Part shown: positions 63,668 to 64,000 of the stretch, one piece after another
How the letters are laid out: every line of letters starts with the position of its first letter
Numbering within the stretch: the first letter of the stretch is position 1
NCBI GenBank assembly: GCA_965216445.1
Contig: OZ244166.1
Coordinates: forward strand, 620,001-684,000
DNA: 64,000 bases
From: MA-ANB-1 sp965216445
Lineage (GTDB): Bacteria > Actinomycetota > Acidimicrobiia > Spongiisociales > ZC4RG35
Direction: 5' to 3'
Translations under genes and position numbers: made by a program
The notes under the pieces: model-generated
What the model saw: only the letters and a program-made list of their open reading frames with translations
Told to the model about the DNA's origin: nothing
Database searches by the model: none

Positions 63668-64000
63668 ATGGCGACATTGCAGATAACCAAACCCGGCGAG
63701 GTCCTTCCCGAGGCGGAAGTCGCCGCGCTTCAACCTCTGATAGACGACATCAATCGACTCAAAGTCGAACGCAATGCAATGGTTGCCGCTCACAACTACA
63801 TGACGCCGGACATCTTTCACCTTGCCGCCGATTTCACCGGTGACTCGCTGGCACTGGCGTACTTGGCCAAAGAGACGGAAGCTGAGGTCATTGTCCTGGC
63901 AGGTGTTCACTTCATGGCGGAGACAGCGAAGTTGATCGCTCCTGAGAAGACGGTGCTGATCCCAGATCTTCAGGCGGGTTGCTCGCTTGCTGACGGAATC
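63668..64000 (+). CDS. nadA: Quinolinate synthase, N-terminal part
   Basis: The first 111 residues; the gene runs off the window. NadA condenses iminoaspartate with dihydroxyacetone phosphate to quinolinate using a 4Fe-4S cluster. Visible features are VAAHNYMTPDIFHLAADFTG, DSLALAYLAKETEAEVIVL, GVHFMAETAKL and DLQAGCSLADGI with one cluster cysteine. ATG at 63668, divergent from the small protein. Confidence 0.93.
   Translation, partial: MATLQITKPGEVLPEAEVAALQPLIDDINRLKVERNAMVAAHNYMTPDIFHLAADFTGDSLALAYLAKETEAEVIVLAGVHFMAETAKLIAPEKTVLIPDLQAGCSLADGI

Overview
The window looks like a chromosomal segment of a high-G+C actinobacterium, most likely of the Acidimicrobiia type. The signs are high G+C, frequent GTG/TTG starts, stop/start overlaps, a GuaB3-type IMP dehydrogenase paralogue beside guaA, LytR-CpsA-Psr and LemA/DUF2207 proteins, and an E. 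coli-type NADP isocitrate dehydrogenase. The phylum is inferred with fair confidence; the class is a guess. No rRNA, tRNA or CRISPR array was seen. || Region A (1-12.3 kb, almost all minus strand) is the accessory part: a head-to-tail array of six displaced Rhs/YD-repeat 'tips'. Each tip has a near-identical piece of Rhs core, a PxxxxDPxG junction, a poly-serine linker, a conserved VETAFMTQT-type segment and a different C-terminal domain. Five of the six show a small candidate immunity gene directly downstream; the sixth runs off the window. At the upstream end (12.26 kb) sits the signal-peptide start of a full-length rhs gene that has lost its core and is joined to the tail of another membrane immunity gene. 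Several tips carry frameshifts or a stop codon. Two tips (at 7.0-5.8 kb and 4.1-2.9 kb) have homologous C-terminal domains, each followed by a 66-residue two-helix membrane protein; this is the best candidate here for an undescribed toxin-immunity family. A MerR/DUF433 antitoxin with a broken DUF5615-like toxin and a DUF2283 gene sit inside the array. || Region B (12.6-29.5 kb) is housekeeping: GNAT, Nudix, LCP, a molybdopterin-domain/pentapeptide fusion, trpS, CPBP protease, guaB3-guaA, a CheA-like hybrid kinase, a sensor kinase, pcrA and transaldolase. It is interrupted at 22.7-24.4 kb by dense hairpin repeats that enclose a DUF559 nuclease gene. || Region C (29.6-45.2 kb) is central and catabolic metabolism: a cobalamin-binding mutase subunit overlapping sucC-sucD (propionate to succinate), LemA-DUF2207, an M15 peptidase, hutH-hutI (histidine degradation), acyl-CoA dehydrogenase and enoyl-CoA hydratase genes, and tryptophan 2,3-dioxygenase with a frameshifted kynureninase-like gene. 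|| Region D (45.2-64 kb) has an SDR, an acyl-CoA ligase, dinB, a PlsC-like acyltransferase, sulfur-handling MBL/rhodanese proteins, the purN-purH-folD operon, icd (followed by repeats and a transposase scrap), a Bax1-like protein, two CNNM/CBS transporters, an AhpD-like protein and the start of nadA.
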